Source: Nocardioides mangrovi (lineage in GTDB: Bacteria > Actinomycetota > Actinomycetes > Propionibacteriales > Nocardioidaceae). From it: DNA of 46,243 nucleotides. Within the stretch, counting starts at the first letter, position 1; the number at the start of each line of letters is the position of its first letter. The notes under the pieces are model-generated. The model saw only the letters and a list, made by a program, of their open reading frames with translations. It did not search any database and was not told where the DNA came from. The stretch lies in NCBI RefSeq assembly GCF_020073815.1, contig NZ_JAIQZJ010000024.1, forward strand, positions 1-46,243. The letters are read 5' to 3'. Below are positions 1 through 7,903 of the stretch, one piece after another. Made by a program: the position numbers and the translations under genes.

Positions 1-56
1 TGTTAAGCACGCCGCCAGCGTTCGTCCTGAGCCAGGATCAAACTCTCCGTTGAAAA
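1..56 (-). rRNA. rrs: 16S ribosomal RNA gene, 5' end only
   Basis: The reverse complement contains the near-universal bacterial 16S 5' segment (GAGAGTTTGATCCTGGCTCAG region, then GACGAACGCTGGCGGCGTGC). The gene is transcribed leftwards and runs off the window start. The mature 5' end is placed near 56 by analogy with actinobacterial 16S genes; the exact base is uncertain. Confidence 0.97.
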
Positions 57-403
57 CGTAAAATTCTACCCTGACAGGAGACACTGACATCAAATATTGT
101 CAGAATCATTGTCAAAGAAATCCGCGACCAAACCCACCCGAAGGCAGACCCAGTCAACGGGGCATAAACAAACTAATTCGTCGACTATGACACACTGTTG
201 AGTTCTCAAAAATCAGACGCACTCGACGCTCGGCCCGAGTGGGGCTCCGCTGCCGGGGCAACCTGCGAAAACTTACCGGCTTCGTCTGGCCCCGTCAACT
301 CGGGGCCATCCTCGCGGCTGTTCTCGCGATGTCTGGGCGTGCAGCAACCCCTTCGTTTGGCCTCTCGGCCCGAGGGGGCTTGCCGCTCGCGGCGACAAGA
401 AGA
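57..403 (-). other. rRNA operon leader region (no protein gene)
   Basis: This stretch between the rrn promoters and the 16S gene is a transcribed leader. It contains the motif TTTGAGAACTCAACAGTGTG on the minus strand (191-210), which resembles conserved actinobacterial rRNA leader sequence linked to processing or antitermination. The A/T-rich part at 60-120 has repeated TGTCA words that could pair around the 16S precursor. No plausible coding sequence was seen. Confidence 0.7.
270..298 (-). promoter_or_regulatory. rrn promoter P2
   Basis: On the minus strand: -35 TTGACG (298-293), a 17-bp spacer, then -10 TAAGTT (275-270). It lies within the leader between the upstream promoter and 16S. Start of transcription is predicted near 263. 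Confidence 0.7.
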
Positions 404-432
404 ACGTTAGCAGCGGGTTACGGGGATGCCAA
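404..432 (-). promoter_or_regulatory. rrn promoter P1
   Basis: On the minus strand: -35 TTGGCA (432-427), a spacer of exactly 17 bp, then -10 TAACGT (409-404). The -35 is only 7 bp past the stop codon of the glycosylase gene, so there is little room for a terminator between the arg gene run and the rRNA operon. Confidence 0.75.
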
Positions 433-439
433 AATCGGG

Positions 440-1015
440 TCACGTCCTGGGGCGCAGGGGTGCCGCCGGACGGTAGGTGGAGACGCTCCGCTCCCCCGTG
501 ATCCAGAACCGCCAGGGCCGCTCAGCTGCGGCGCGGAGACCCACACGCGGGCCGGTGGAGACGTCCCTCGGCGGGGTGCCGAGCTCGAGCGTCACGGGAC
601 CGGTGTCGAGGTCGACGCCGTCGTGGTCGAGCGTGATGCCGAGGGCGTTGCAGAGCCGGGCGGGTCCGCGCGCGAGGTCGCGGTCGGAGGCACCGGGGCG
701 TCGGGACCGCGCGACGTCGATGCCGTCCACGATCTCGCCGGCGCGCAGCAGCACGGCGCTGGCCTGTCCCTCGGGGCCGCACACGACGTTGCAGCAGACG
801 TGCATGCCGTAGGTGAAGTAGCAGTAGAGGTGACCGGACGGGCCGAACATGACGGCGGTCCGCTTGGTGATCCCCCGGAAGGCGTGGGAGCCCGGGTCGG
901 TCGTCCCGTCGTACGCCTCGACCTCGGTGAGGCGCACCGCGACCTCGCCGTGCCGGAGCACGGCGTTGAGGAGGCGGGGTGCCTCGTCGAGGACGGGCCC
1001 GGACAGGTCAGGCAA
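440..1015 (-). CDS. mpg: DNA-3-methyladenine glycosylase (AAG/MPG family)
   Basis: This base-excision repair enzyme removes alkylated purines. The 191-residue protein matches the AAG fold family in length and motifs. TEVEAYDG carries the expected catalytic Glu, followed by DPGSHAFRG, the conserved GHLYCYFTYGMHVCCN segment and RGPARLC. The start is TTG at 1015. It overlaps the end of argH by 8 nt, so the gene looks translationally coupled as last gene of the arg run. A DNA-repair enzyme closing an arginine operon is a positional oddity; no functional link to arginine is implied. Confidence 0.93.
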   Translation of the reverse strand: MPDLSGPVLDEAPRLLNAVLRHGEVAVRLTEVEAYDGTTDPGSHAFRGITKRTAVMFGPSGHLYCYFTYGMHVCCNVVCGPEGQASAVLLRAGEIVDGIDVARSRRPGASDRDLARGPARLCNALGITLDHDGVDLDTGPVTLELGTPPRDVSTGPRVGLRAAAERPWRFWITGERSVSTYRPAAPLRPRT

Positions 1016-2435
1016 GACGGGTGCGGTGCCCCTCGACCCGAGCGGACAGGTCCGCGAGCTGCTCGCGCACCCGGGCGGGCGCGGTGCCGCCGCGGCCGTC
1101 GCGCGCGGCGACCGAGCCCTCGACCGTGAGCACGTCGCGCACCGCGGGCGTGAGCGCCGGGGAGATCTCCGTCAGCTGGTCGTCGGTGAGCTCGTCGAGC
1201 TCGATCCCGAGCTCCTCGCAGCGCCGGACGCACTCGCCGGCGACCTCGTGCGCGACCCGGAACGGGATGCCCTCACGGACCAGCCACTCGGCGACGTCGG
1301 TGGCGAGCGAGAAGCCCTGCGGCGCTAGGTCGGCCATCCGACCGGTGTCGAAGGTCAGGGTGGCGACCATGCCGGTGAACGCCGGGAGCAGCACCTCGAG
1401 GGTGTCGACGGAGTCGAAGACCGGCTCCTTGTCCTCCTGCAGGTCCCGGTTGTAGGCGAGCGGGAGCGCCTTGAGCGTCGCGAGCAGCCCGGAGAGGTTG
1501 CCGATCAGGCGGCCGGCCTTGCCGCGAGCGAGCTCGGCGATGTCGGGGTTCTTCTTCTGCGGCATGATGCTCGACCCGGTCGACCAGGAGTCGTGGAGCG
1601 TCACGAACCCGAACTCGCGCGTCGACCAGAGGATCACCTCCTCGGCGATCCGGCTCACGTCCACGCCGATCTGCGCGGAGACGAACGCGAACTCCGCGAC
1701 GAAGTCGCGCGAGGCGGTGCCGTCGATCGAGTTGGCGGTCGAGCCGGTGAAGCCGAGCTCCGCAGCGACCCCCTCGGGGTCGAGGCCGAGGGTCGAGCCG
1801 GCGAGGGCGCCGGAGCCGTACGGCGAGTCGGCGGCGACGCGGGCGTCCCAGTCGCGGAGCCGGTCGACGTCGCGGAGCAGCGCCCAGGCGTGGGCGAGCA
1901 GATGGTGGGAGAGCAGCACCGGCTGGGCGTGCTGGAGGTGGGTGCGGCCGGGCATCACGACGTCGAGGTGGTCGCGGGCCTGGGTGGTGAGGGCGTCGAC
2001 GAGGTCGAGGACCTGGCCGGCGACCACGGCGGCGTGGTCGCGCAGGAAGACCTTGAAGAGCGTCGCGATCTGGTCGTTGCGGGACCGGCCGGCGCGCAGC
2101 CGGCCGCCGACGTCGGCGCCGACCTCGTCGACCAGCAACCGCTCGAGGGCGCCGTGGACGTCCTCGTCGGACGGATCGGGGTGCAGGTCGCCGGCGGCGT
2201 ACCGCTCCCCCAGCGCCTCGAGCCCGCGGAGCAGCTCGGTGTGGTCGGCGTCGGTGAGCAGGCCGGCCCGGTGGAGCGCGTTGGCGTGGGCACGCGAGCC
2301 CGCGAGGTCGTACGGCGTCAGCCGCCAGTCGAAGTGGGTCGACCGCGAGAGCGCATCGAGCTCGGGCGAGGGGCCACCCGCGAACCGGCCGCCCCAGAGC
2401 TTGCCGGTGTTGGTGCCGGAGTCCTTCGTGGTCAT
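1008..2435 (-). CDS. argH: Argininosuccinate lyase
   Basis: Last step of arginine synthesis: argininosuccinate to arginine plus fumarate. The 475-residue protein has the fumarase/ASL superfamily signature GSSIMPQKKNP and the N-terminal LWGGRF segment typical of ArgH. I chose ATG at 2435, preceded by a GGGAGAG ribosome site. It overlaps the Nudix stop as ATGA; a longer reading upstream is only frame shadow. Normal length, no broken motifs. It sits at the promoter-distal end of the argC-led run. Confidence 0.97.
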   Translation of the reverse strand: MTTKDSGTNTGKLWGGRFAGGPSPELDALSRSTHFDWRLTPYDLAGSRAHANALHRAGLLTDADHTELLRGLEALGERYAAGDLHPDPSDEDVHGALERLLVDEVGADVGGRLRAGRSRNDQIATLFKVFLRDHAAVVAGQVLDLVDALTTQARDHLDVVMPGRTHLQHAQPVLLSHHLLAHAWALLRDVDRLRDWDARVAADSPYGSGALAGSTLGLDPEGVAAELGFTGSTANSIDGTASRDFVAEFAFVSAQIGVDVSRIAEEVILWSTREFGFVTLHDSWSTGSSIMPQKKNPDIAELARGKAGRLIGNLSGLLATLKALPLAYNRDLQEDKEPVFDSVDTLEVLLPAFTGMVATLTFDTGRMADLAPQGFSLATDVAEWLVREGIPFRVAHEVAGECVRRCEELGIELDELTDDQLTEISPALTPAVRDVLTVEGSVAARDGRGGTAPARVREQLADLSARVEGHRTRLA

Positions 2436-2914
2436 GCGTCTGTCTCTCCCAGGATGGTGCGGATGGCGATCCGCATGTGGCTCGTCAGCTCGTGGTCGGC
2501 GGCGGTCCCGGCGGCGTCCAGCGCGTCGGGGGTCCACCAGCCGGCCTCGTCGGTGGTGGCTCGCTCCAGCGGCTCGAGGCCGTCGAAGCTGAGCTCGACG
2601 GTGTCCTCGAGCGCGATCGCGTAGAACGTCTGGTGCTGCACGAAGTGCCACATGCCCCAGTCGAACTCGACGGTCGCGCGGGCGATGGAGGCGGTGAGGT
2701 CGGCCGCCCTGACCTGGACGCCGATCTCCTCGCGCATCTCGCGGGCCGCGGCCTCGACGAGGTACTCCTCGCCCTCGACCGCCCCGCCGATGGTGAACCA
2801 GAACGGCCGCTCGGGGCGGACGGGGTCCCAGCCGTGGAGCAGCAGCACCTCGCCGCGACTGTTGACCGGCAGCACCCGGCCGGTGTGCCGCTCACGGACG
2901 GGACGGCGAGACAT
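2432..2914 (-). CDS. Nudix hydrolase
   Basis: A 160-residue Nudix protein, predicted to hydrolyse a nucleoside diphosphate linked to another group; the substrate cannot be read from sequence. The Nudix box is complete: G, five residues, E, seven residues, then REMREEIGV (about residues 43-66). It lies between argG and argH with one-base TGATG overlap upstream and ATGA overlap downstream, so it is co-translated with arginine enzymes. It could be a housecleaning enzyme caught in the operon or one acting on AMP/PPi-containing products; neither is shown. Confidence 0.93.
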   Translation of the reverse strand: MSRRPVRERHTGRVLPVNSRGEVLLLHGWDPVRPERPFWFTIGGAVEGEEYLVEAAAREMREEIGVQVRAADLTASIARATVEFDWGMWHFVQHQTFYAIALEDTVELSFDGLEPLERATTDEAGWWTPDALDAAGTAADHELTSHMRIAIRTILGETDA

Positions 2915-4347
2915 CAGTCGGTGCCGAACTCCATCGCGGCCGCGTCGAGGGCGACCTCGTCGGGCTCGGCGTCGACCGCGGGATTGGCCTCGATCCGCTC
3001 GGCGCCACCGGCCGGGAGCTCACCGAAGAGGGTGCCGTGCTCGACGAGCACCTGACCCTGGTCGAGCGGCTGCGCGGCGTACATCTCCAGCTTGGCGCGG
3101 GAGTCGGCGATGTCGAGGTTGCGCATCGTGAGCTGACCGATCCGGTCCGTGGGGCCGAAGGCGGCGTTCTCGGTGCGCTCCATCGAGAGCTTGTCCGGGT
3201 GGTAGGAGAACGCCGGGCCCTCGGTGCGCAGGATCGTGTAGTCCTCGCCCCGGCGCAGCCGGATGGTGACCTCGCCGGAGACCAGCGAGGCGATCCAGCG
3301 CTGGATCGACTCCCGCAGCATCAGCGCCTGCGGGTCGAGCCACCGGCCCTCGTAGAGGAGCCGGCCGAGCCGCCGGCCCTCCAGGTGGTAGTTGGCGATG
3401 GTGTCCTCGTTGTGGATCGCGTTGAGCAGCCGCTCGTAGGCGATCCAGAGCAGCGCCATGCCCGGCGCCTCGTAGATGCCGCGCGACTTGGCCTCGATGA
3501 TGCGGTTCTCGATCTGGTCGGACATGCCCAGGCCGTGGCGGCCGCCGATGGTGTTGGCCTCGTGGACCAGCGCGACCGGGTCGTCGTACGACGTGCCGTT
3601 GATCGCGACCGGCCGACCCTCCCGGAAGACGACCGTGACGTCCTCGGGGGCGATGTCGACCGCGGGGTCCCAGAACTTCACGCCCATGATCGGCTCGACG
3701 GTCTCGAGGGAGACGTCGAGGTGCTCGAGGGTCTTGGCCTCGTGGGTGGCGCCCCAGATGTTGGCGTCGGTGGAGTAGGCCTTCTCCTTCGAGTCGCGGT
3801 AGGGCAGGTCGTGCTCGGTGAGCCACTGGCTCATCTCGGCGCGACCGCCCAGCTCCGTGACGAAGTCGGCGTCGAGCCACGGCTTGTAGATCCGCAGCTC
3901 CGGGTTGGCGAGCAGGCCGTAGCGGTAGAACCGCTCGATGTCGTTGCCCTTGAACGTCGAGCCGTCGCCCCAGATGTCGACGCCGTCCTCGTGCATCGCC
4001 CGCACCAGCAGGGTGCCGGTCACGGCGCGGCCGAGCGGGGTGGTGTTGAAGTAGGCGCGGCCGCCGGAGCGGATGTGGAAGGCGCCGCACGCCAGCGCGG
4101 CCAGGCCCTCCTCGACCAGCGGGCGGCGGCAGTCGACGGCGCGGGCGATCTCGGCGCCGTACTGGAGCGCACGGTCGGGGACGCCGCTGATGTCGGGCTC
4201 GTCGTACTGGCCGATGTCGGCGGTGTAGGTGCACGGGACGGCGCCCTTGTCGCGCATCCACGCGACCGCCACCGAGGTGTCCAGGCCGCCGGAGAAGGCG
4301 ATGCCGACCCGCTGGCCGACGGGAAGGGACGTCAGGACCTTGCTCAC
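2914..4347 (-). CDS. argG: Argininosuccinate synthase, long (E. coli-like) type
   Basis: Joins citrulline and aspartate using ATP. The 477-residue protein has the pyrophosphatase-type ATP loop FSGGLDTS near residue 18, then TTPLGRAVTG, WGDGSTFKGNDIERFYRYG and HGLGMSDQIENRIIEAKSRG. These follow the E. coli-type enzyme closely and differ from the shorter form of about 400 residues found in many other bacteria. GTG start at 4347, 13 bp after argR, with a GAGGAA ribosome site. It shares one base with the Nudix start (TGATG). Confidence 0.97.
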   Translation of the reverse strand: MSKVLTSLPVGQRVGIAFSGGLDTSVAVAWMRDKGAVPCTYTADIGQYDEPDISGVPDRALQYGAEIARAVDCRRPLVEEGLAALACGAFHIRSGGRAYFNTTPLGRAVTGTLLVRAMHEDGVDIWGDGSTFKGNDIERFYRYGLLANPELRIYKPWLDADFVTELGGRAEMSQWLTEHDLPYRDSKEKAYSTDANIWGATHEAKTLEHLDVSLETVEPIMGVKFWDPAVDIAPEDVTVVFREGRPVAINGTSYDDPVALVHEANTIGGRHGLGMSDQIENRIIEAKSRGIYEAPGMALLWIAYERLLNAIHNEDTIANYHLEGRRLGRLLYEGRWLDPQALMLRESIQRWIASLVSGEVTIRLRRGEDYTILRTEGPAFSYHPDKLSMERTENAAFGPTDRIGQLTMRNLDIADSRAKLEMYAAQPLDQGQVLVEHGTLFGELPAGGAERIEANPAVDAEPDEVALDAAAMEFGTD

Positions 4348-4360
4348 GCTGGTGGGTTCC

Positions 4361-4882
4361 TCACTGCTGCTGGGAGTGGGTGTCGGCGAGGGAGAGGAAG
4401 CGGCGGGCGAGGTCGTCGCCGCCCTTCGGCTCCCGGCCGATCACGAGAACGGTGTCGTCCCCGGCGATGGTGCCGAGGATGTCGGGGAACTCTGCCTTGT
4501 CGAAGGCGGAGGCCAGGAACTGGGCGGCGCCGGGCGGGGTGCGCAGGACGACCAGGTTGGCGCTGGCCTCGGCGCTGACGAGGAGCTCCCCGCACAGCCG
4601 GGCCAGTCGCGCCGCGGCCGCCTGCGTCTCCGCCGGCGCCGCGGGTCGTCGGTCGCCGCCCTCGGCGGGCACCGCGTACACGAGGGCGCCGGAGGCGGTG
4701 CGGACCTTGACCGCGTCGAGCTCGAGCAGGTCGCGCGAGAGGGTGGCCTGGGTGACCCGAAGGCCGCTCTCGGCGAGCAGGTCGGCGAGCTCGCCCTGCG
4801 AGCGCACCTCGTGCTGGGTGACGATCTCGACGATCCGCTGGTGCCGGGCGTTCTTGGTGGTCGGCCGGAGGGCCGTGCTCAT
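4361..4882 (-). CDS. argR: Arginine repressor ArgR
   Basis: Arginine-responsive transcription factor, 173 residues. The N-terminal winged helix (about 10-75) contains QGELADLLAESGLRVTQATLSRDL. The C-terminal hexamer/arginine-binding domain contains the family motif GTIAGDDTVLVIGRE. ATG overlaps the argF stop (ATGA). It lies inside the operon it should control; its likely site is the inverted repeat at the argC start (10090-10109). The linker between domains is Ala/Pro-rich. Confidence 0.96.
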   Translation of the reverse strand: MSTALRPTTKNARHQRIVEIVTQHEVRSQGELADLLAESGLRVTQATLSRDLLELDAVKVRTASGALVYAVPAEGGDRRPAAPAETQAAAARLARLCGELLVSAEASANLVVLRTPPGAAQFLASAFDKAEFPDILGTIAGDDTVLVIGREPKGGDDLARRFLSLADTHSQQQ

Positions 4883-5805
4883 GACGTCGCCTCCTCCATC
4901 AGGAAGGTGAGGATCGCCTTCTGGGCGTGGCGACGGTTCTCGGCCTCGTCCCAGACGACGCTCTGCGGTCCGTCGAGGACCTCGGCGTCGATCTCCTTGC
5001 CGCGGTAGGCGGGCAGGCAGTGCATGGCGATCGCGTCGGGCTTCGCGTGCTCGAAGAGGGCGGTCGTCAGGGAGTACGGCGCGAAGACGGCCGCGCGGGC
5101 GGCGGCCTCGTCCTCCTTGCCCATCGAGATCCAGGTGTCGGTGACGACGACGTCGGCGCCGGTCACGGCGGCGACCGGGTCGGCCTCGAGGGCCGCCGAG
5201 CCGCCGGTGGTCGCGGCGATCGCGGCGGCGCGGTCGACCATCTCCTGCGCCGGGGCGTAGCCGTCGGGCGAGCTGATCCGGACGTGCATGCCCGCGGTCG
5301 CGCCGGCCAGGAGCCAGGAGTTGCCCATGTTGCAGGCGCCGTCGCCGACGAACGCGACGGTGAGGCCGGCGAGCTGCTGCTTGTGCTCCTGCACCGTCAG
5401 CAGGTCGGCCAGCAGCTGGCAGGGGTGGAAGTCGTCGGTGAGCGCGTTGACGACGGGGACGCCGGAGTGCTCGGCCATCTCCTCGAGCCTGGCCTGGGCG
5501 TAGGTGCGCCAGACGATCATCGAGGCCTGCCGCCCCAGCACCCGCGCGACGTCGTGGACCGACTCGCGCACGCCGATGCCGGCGAGCGAGCCGTCGACCA
5601 GCATGGGGAAGCCGCCGAGCTCGGCGATGCCCGCCGCGAAGGACGACTGGGTGCGCAGCGTCTGCTTGTCGAAGATCATCGCGACCGTGCGCGGACCCGC
5701 GAGAGGCTTCGCGTCGTACGGCGCGTGCTTGAGCTCGGCCGCGAGCGCGAGGACCTGGGCCTGCTCGGCCGGCGTGAGGTCGTCGTCGGCCAGGAAGTGA
5801 CGCAT
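4879..5805 (-). CDS. argF: Ornithine carbamoyltransferase (atypical carbamoyl-phosphate loop)
   Basis: Makes citrulline from ornithine and carbamoyl phosphate; 308 residues, normal for the family. The C-terminal ornithine-binding DTWISMG and the HCLPAYRG motif are canonical, as is FHPCQLLADL. The N-terminal phosphate loop, usually STRTR, reads TLRTQ (FDKQTLRTQSSF), so the last Arg is Gln. Start ATG at 5805 overlaps the argD stop (TGATG). Position between argD and argR and the SMG motif favour OTC over an acetyl- or succinyl-ornithine variant. Confidence 0.93.
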   Translation of the reverse strand: MRHFLADDDLTPAEQAQVLALAAELKHAPYDAKPLAGPRTVAMIFDKQTLRTQSSFAAGIAELGGFPMLVDGSLAGIGVRESVHDVARVLGRQASMIVWRTYAQARLEEMAEHSGVPVVNALTDDFHPCQLLADLLTVQEHKQQLAGLTVAFVGDGACNMGNSWLLAGATAGMHVRISSPDGYAPAQEMVDRAAAIAATTGGSAALEADPVAAVTGADVVVTDTWISMGKEDEAAARAAVFAPYSLTTALFEHAKPDAIAMHCLPAYRGKEIDAEVLDGPQSVVWDEAENRRHAQKAILTFLMEEATS

Positions 5806-6971
5806 CACAGGCCCGCCTCGTCGAGGATCCCCGGCCAGGCGGCGAGGAGCGCGTTGACGTCGTCCTGGGTCACGACCAGCGGCGGCGCGAGCCGGATCCG
5901 CTTCGGCGTGGGGTTGTTCAGGATGAAGCCGGCCCGCTGGGCGGCGGCGACCACGTCGGCTGACTTCTCGTCGGCGAGGTCCAGGCCGATGAGCAGACCC
6001 TCTCCCCTCACCTCGGTGACTCGCGGGTCGGCGGCAAGGCCGTCGCGGAGCTTCTGGCCGAGGACGGTGACGTGTTCGAGGATCTCGTCGTCCTGGATGG
6101 TGCGGACGACCGTGAGCGCGGCGGCGCAGGCGACCGGGTTGCCGCCGAAGGTGGTGCCGTGGTTGCCGGGCTGGAGCAGGTCCGCGGCGTCGCCCAGCGC
6201 GATGCAGGCACCGATCGGGAAGCCGCCGCCGAGGCCCTTGGCGAGCGTGACGACATCGGGCCTCACCGCCATGGTCTGGTGGGCGAACCACTGGCCGGTG
6301 CGGCCCATGCCGGACTGCACCTCGTCGAGCCAGAGGAGCGCGCCGTGCTCGTCGGCGATCGACCGGGCGGCGGCGAGGTAGCCCTCGGGAGCCACGTTGA
6401 CGCCGGCCTCGCCCTGGATGGGCTCGAGCAGGATCGCGGCGGTCTGGTCGGAGACGGCCGAACGCAGCGCGTCGGCGTCGCCGTACGGCACGAAGACGAC
6501 GTCGCCCGGGAGCGGCTCGAACGGCGCCCGGTAGGCCTCCTTGGAGGTCAGCGCGAGCGCGCCCATCGTGCGGCCGTGGAAGCCGCCCTCGGCGACGACG
6601 ACCTGCGTCCGACCGGTGCGCCGGGTCAGCTTGAACGCGGCCTCGTTGGCCTCGGTGCCGGAGTTGGCGAAGAACACCTTGCCCGGGCCGGCGTCGAGGA
6701 GCGTGAGCAGCGCCTCCGCGAGCTCGACCTGCTGGGGGCTGGTGAAGAAGTTGGAGATGTGACCGAGCGTCTGCAGCTGGGCGGTGACGGCCTCGACCAG
6801 GGCCGGGTGGGCGTGCCCGAGCGCGTTGACGGCGATGCCGCCGAGGAAGTCGACGTACTCCTTGCCGTCCTCGTCCCAGACGTGCGCGCCCGCGCCCCTG
6901 ACCAGCGCGAGCTTCGGCGGCCCGAAGGTGTTCATGAGGGAGGCGGAGTACCGCTCCTGGTAGGAGGTCAC
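5805..6971 (-). CDS. argD: Acetylornithine aminotransferase
   Basis: PLP enzyme (class III aminotransferase) that transaminates N-acetylglutamate semialdehyde; 388 residues. The PLP lysine is in VVTLAKGLGGGFPIGA, and LFFTSPQQ..., GRTMGAL and LDEVQSGMGRTG are family segments. The start is GTG at 6971, beginning VTSYQERYSASLMNTFGPP; it overlaps the argB stop as GTGA. The enzyme may also act in lysine synthesis, as is known for ArgD enzymes. Confidence 0.95.
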   Translation of the reverse strand: MTSYQERYSASLMNTFGPPKLALVRGAGAHVWDEDGKEYVDFLGGIAVNALGHAHPALVEAVTAQLQTLGHISNFFTSPQQVELAEALLTLLDAGPGKVFFANSGTEANEAAFKLTRRTGRTQVVVAEGGFHGRTMGALALTSKEAYRAPFEPLPGDVVFVPYGDADALRSAVSDQTAAILLEPIQGEAGVNVAPEGYLAAARSIADEHGALLWLDEVQSGMGRTGQWFAHQTMAVRPDVVTLAKGLGGGFPIGACIALGDAADLLQPGNHGTTFGGNPVACAAALTVVRTIQDDEILEHVTVLGQKLRDGLAADPRVTEVRGEGLLIGLDLADEKSADVVAAAQRAGFILNNPTPKRIRLAPPLVVTQDDVNALLAAWPGILDEAGL

Positions 6972-7903
6972 TGGGAGTCCCTCGCCTTCCGGGTCTTGGT
7001 CTCGACGCCCGGCAGCACCTGGGTGCCGACGCCCTCCTTGGTGAAGAGCTCGAGCAGCACGGCGTGCTCCTCGCGACCGTCGACGACGGTGGCGCGGGAC
7101 ACGCCGCCCTGGACCGCCTGGAGGCAGGCGTTCATCTTGGGGATCATCCCGGACGCGAGGGTCGGGATGATCTCCTCGAGCGCCTCCGGGCTGATCTCGC
7201 CGATGACGTCGTCGGAGTCCGGCCAGTCGAGGTAGAGGCCCTCGACGTCGGTGAGGACGAGCAGCTTCTCGGCGCCGAGCGCGACCGCGAGCGCGGCGGC
7301 CGCCGAGTCGGCGTTGACGTTGTGCACACGGCCGTGGACGTCGGGGGCGACGCTGGACACGACCGGGATCCGGCCGGCCTCGATGAGGTCGAGGACCGAC
7401 TCGGGGCGGACGTGCTTGACCTCGCCGACCAGGCCGAGGTCGACCTCCTCGCCGTCGACGACCGTGTTGGTCGGCTCGGCGGTGAAGAGGCCGGCGTCCT
7501 CGCCGGAGCAGCCGACCGCGAGCGGGCCGTGCTCGTTGATCAGCCCGACGAGCTCGCGCTGCACCTGGCCGACGAGCACCATGCGGACGACGTCCATCGC
7601 CTCGGGCGTGGTGACCCGGAGGCCGCCGCGGAACTCCGACTCGATGCCGAGCTTGTCGAGCATCGTGGAGATCTGCGGGCCGCCGCCGTGGACGACGACC
7701 GGCTTGAAGCCCGCGAACCGCAGGAACGCGATGTCCTCGGCGAACGCGCGCTTGAGGTCGCCGTCGGTCATGGCGTTGCCGCCGTACTTCACCACGACGA
7801 TCTTGCCGTGGTACTTCTTCAGCCACGGCAGCGCGGCCGCGAGCGTGCGGGCCTTCGCCGGGTCGGGCTTGGACGGGTCGTGGTGGGTGTGTTCGATCGT
7901 CAT
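6968..7903 (-). CDS. argB: Acetylglutamate kinase
   Basis: Phosphorylates N-acetylglutamate; amino-acid kinase family, 311 residues. Visible motifs are VVKYGGNAM near residue 40, VVVHGGGPQIS for substrate and ATP binding, and NVNADSAAAALAVALGAEKLLVLTD. A N-terminal extension of about 25 residues precedes the kinase core, common in arginine-inhibited enzymes, so feedback inhibition by arginine is plausible. ATG overlaps the argJ stop (ATGA). Confidence 0.96.
   Translation of the reverse strand: MTIEHTHHDPSKPDPAKARTLAAALPWLKKYHGKIVVVKYGGNAMTDGDLKRAFAEDIAFLRFAGFKPVVVHGGGPQISTMLDKLGIESEFRGGLRVTTPEAMDVVRMVLVGQVQRELVGLINEHGPLAVGCSGEDAGLFTAEPTNTVVDGEEVDLGLVGEVKHVRPESVLDLIEAGRIPVVSSVAPDVHGRVHNVNADSAAAALAVALGAEKLLVLTDVEGLYLDWPDSDDVIGEISPEALEEIIPTLASGMIPKMNACLQAVQGGVSRATVVDGREEHAVLLELFTKEGVGTQVLPGVETKTRKARDSQ

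Noticed and set aside
60..120. TTGACA near the 16S start (minus strand) as a third rrn promoter
   Set aside because: No -10 at the right distance; the TGTCA words there fit a processing stem better.
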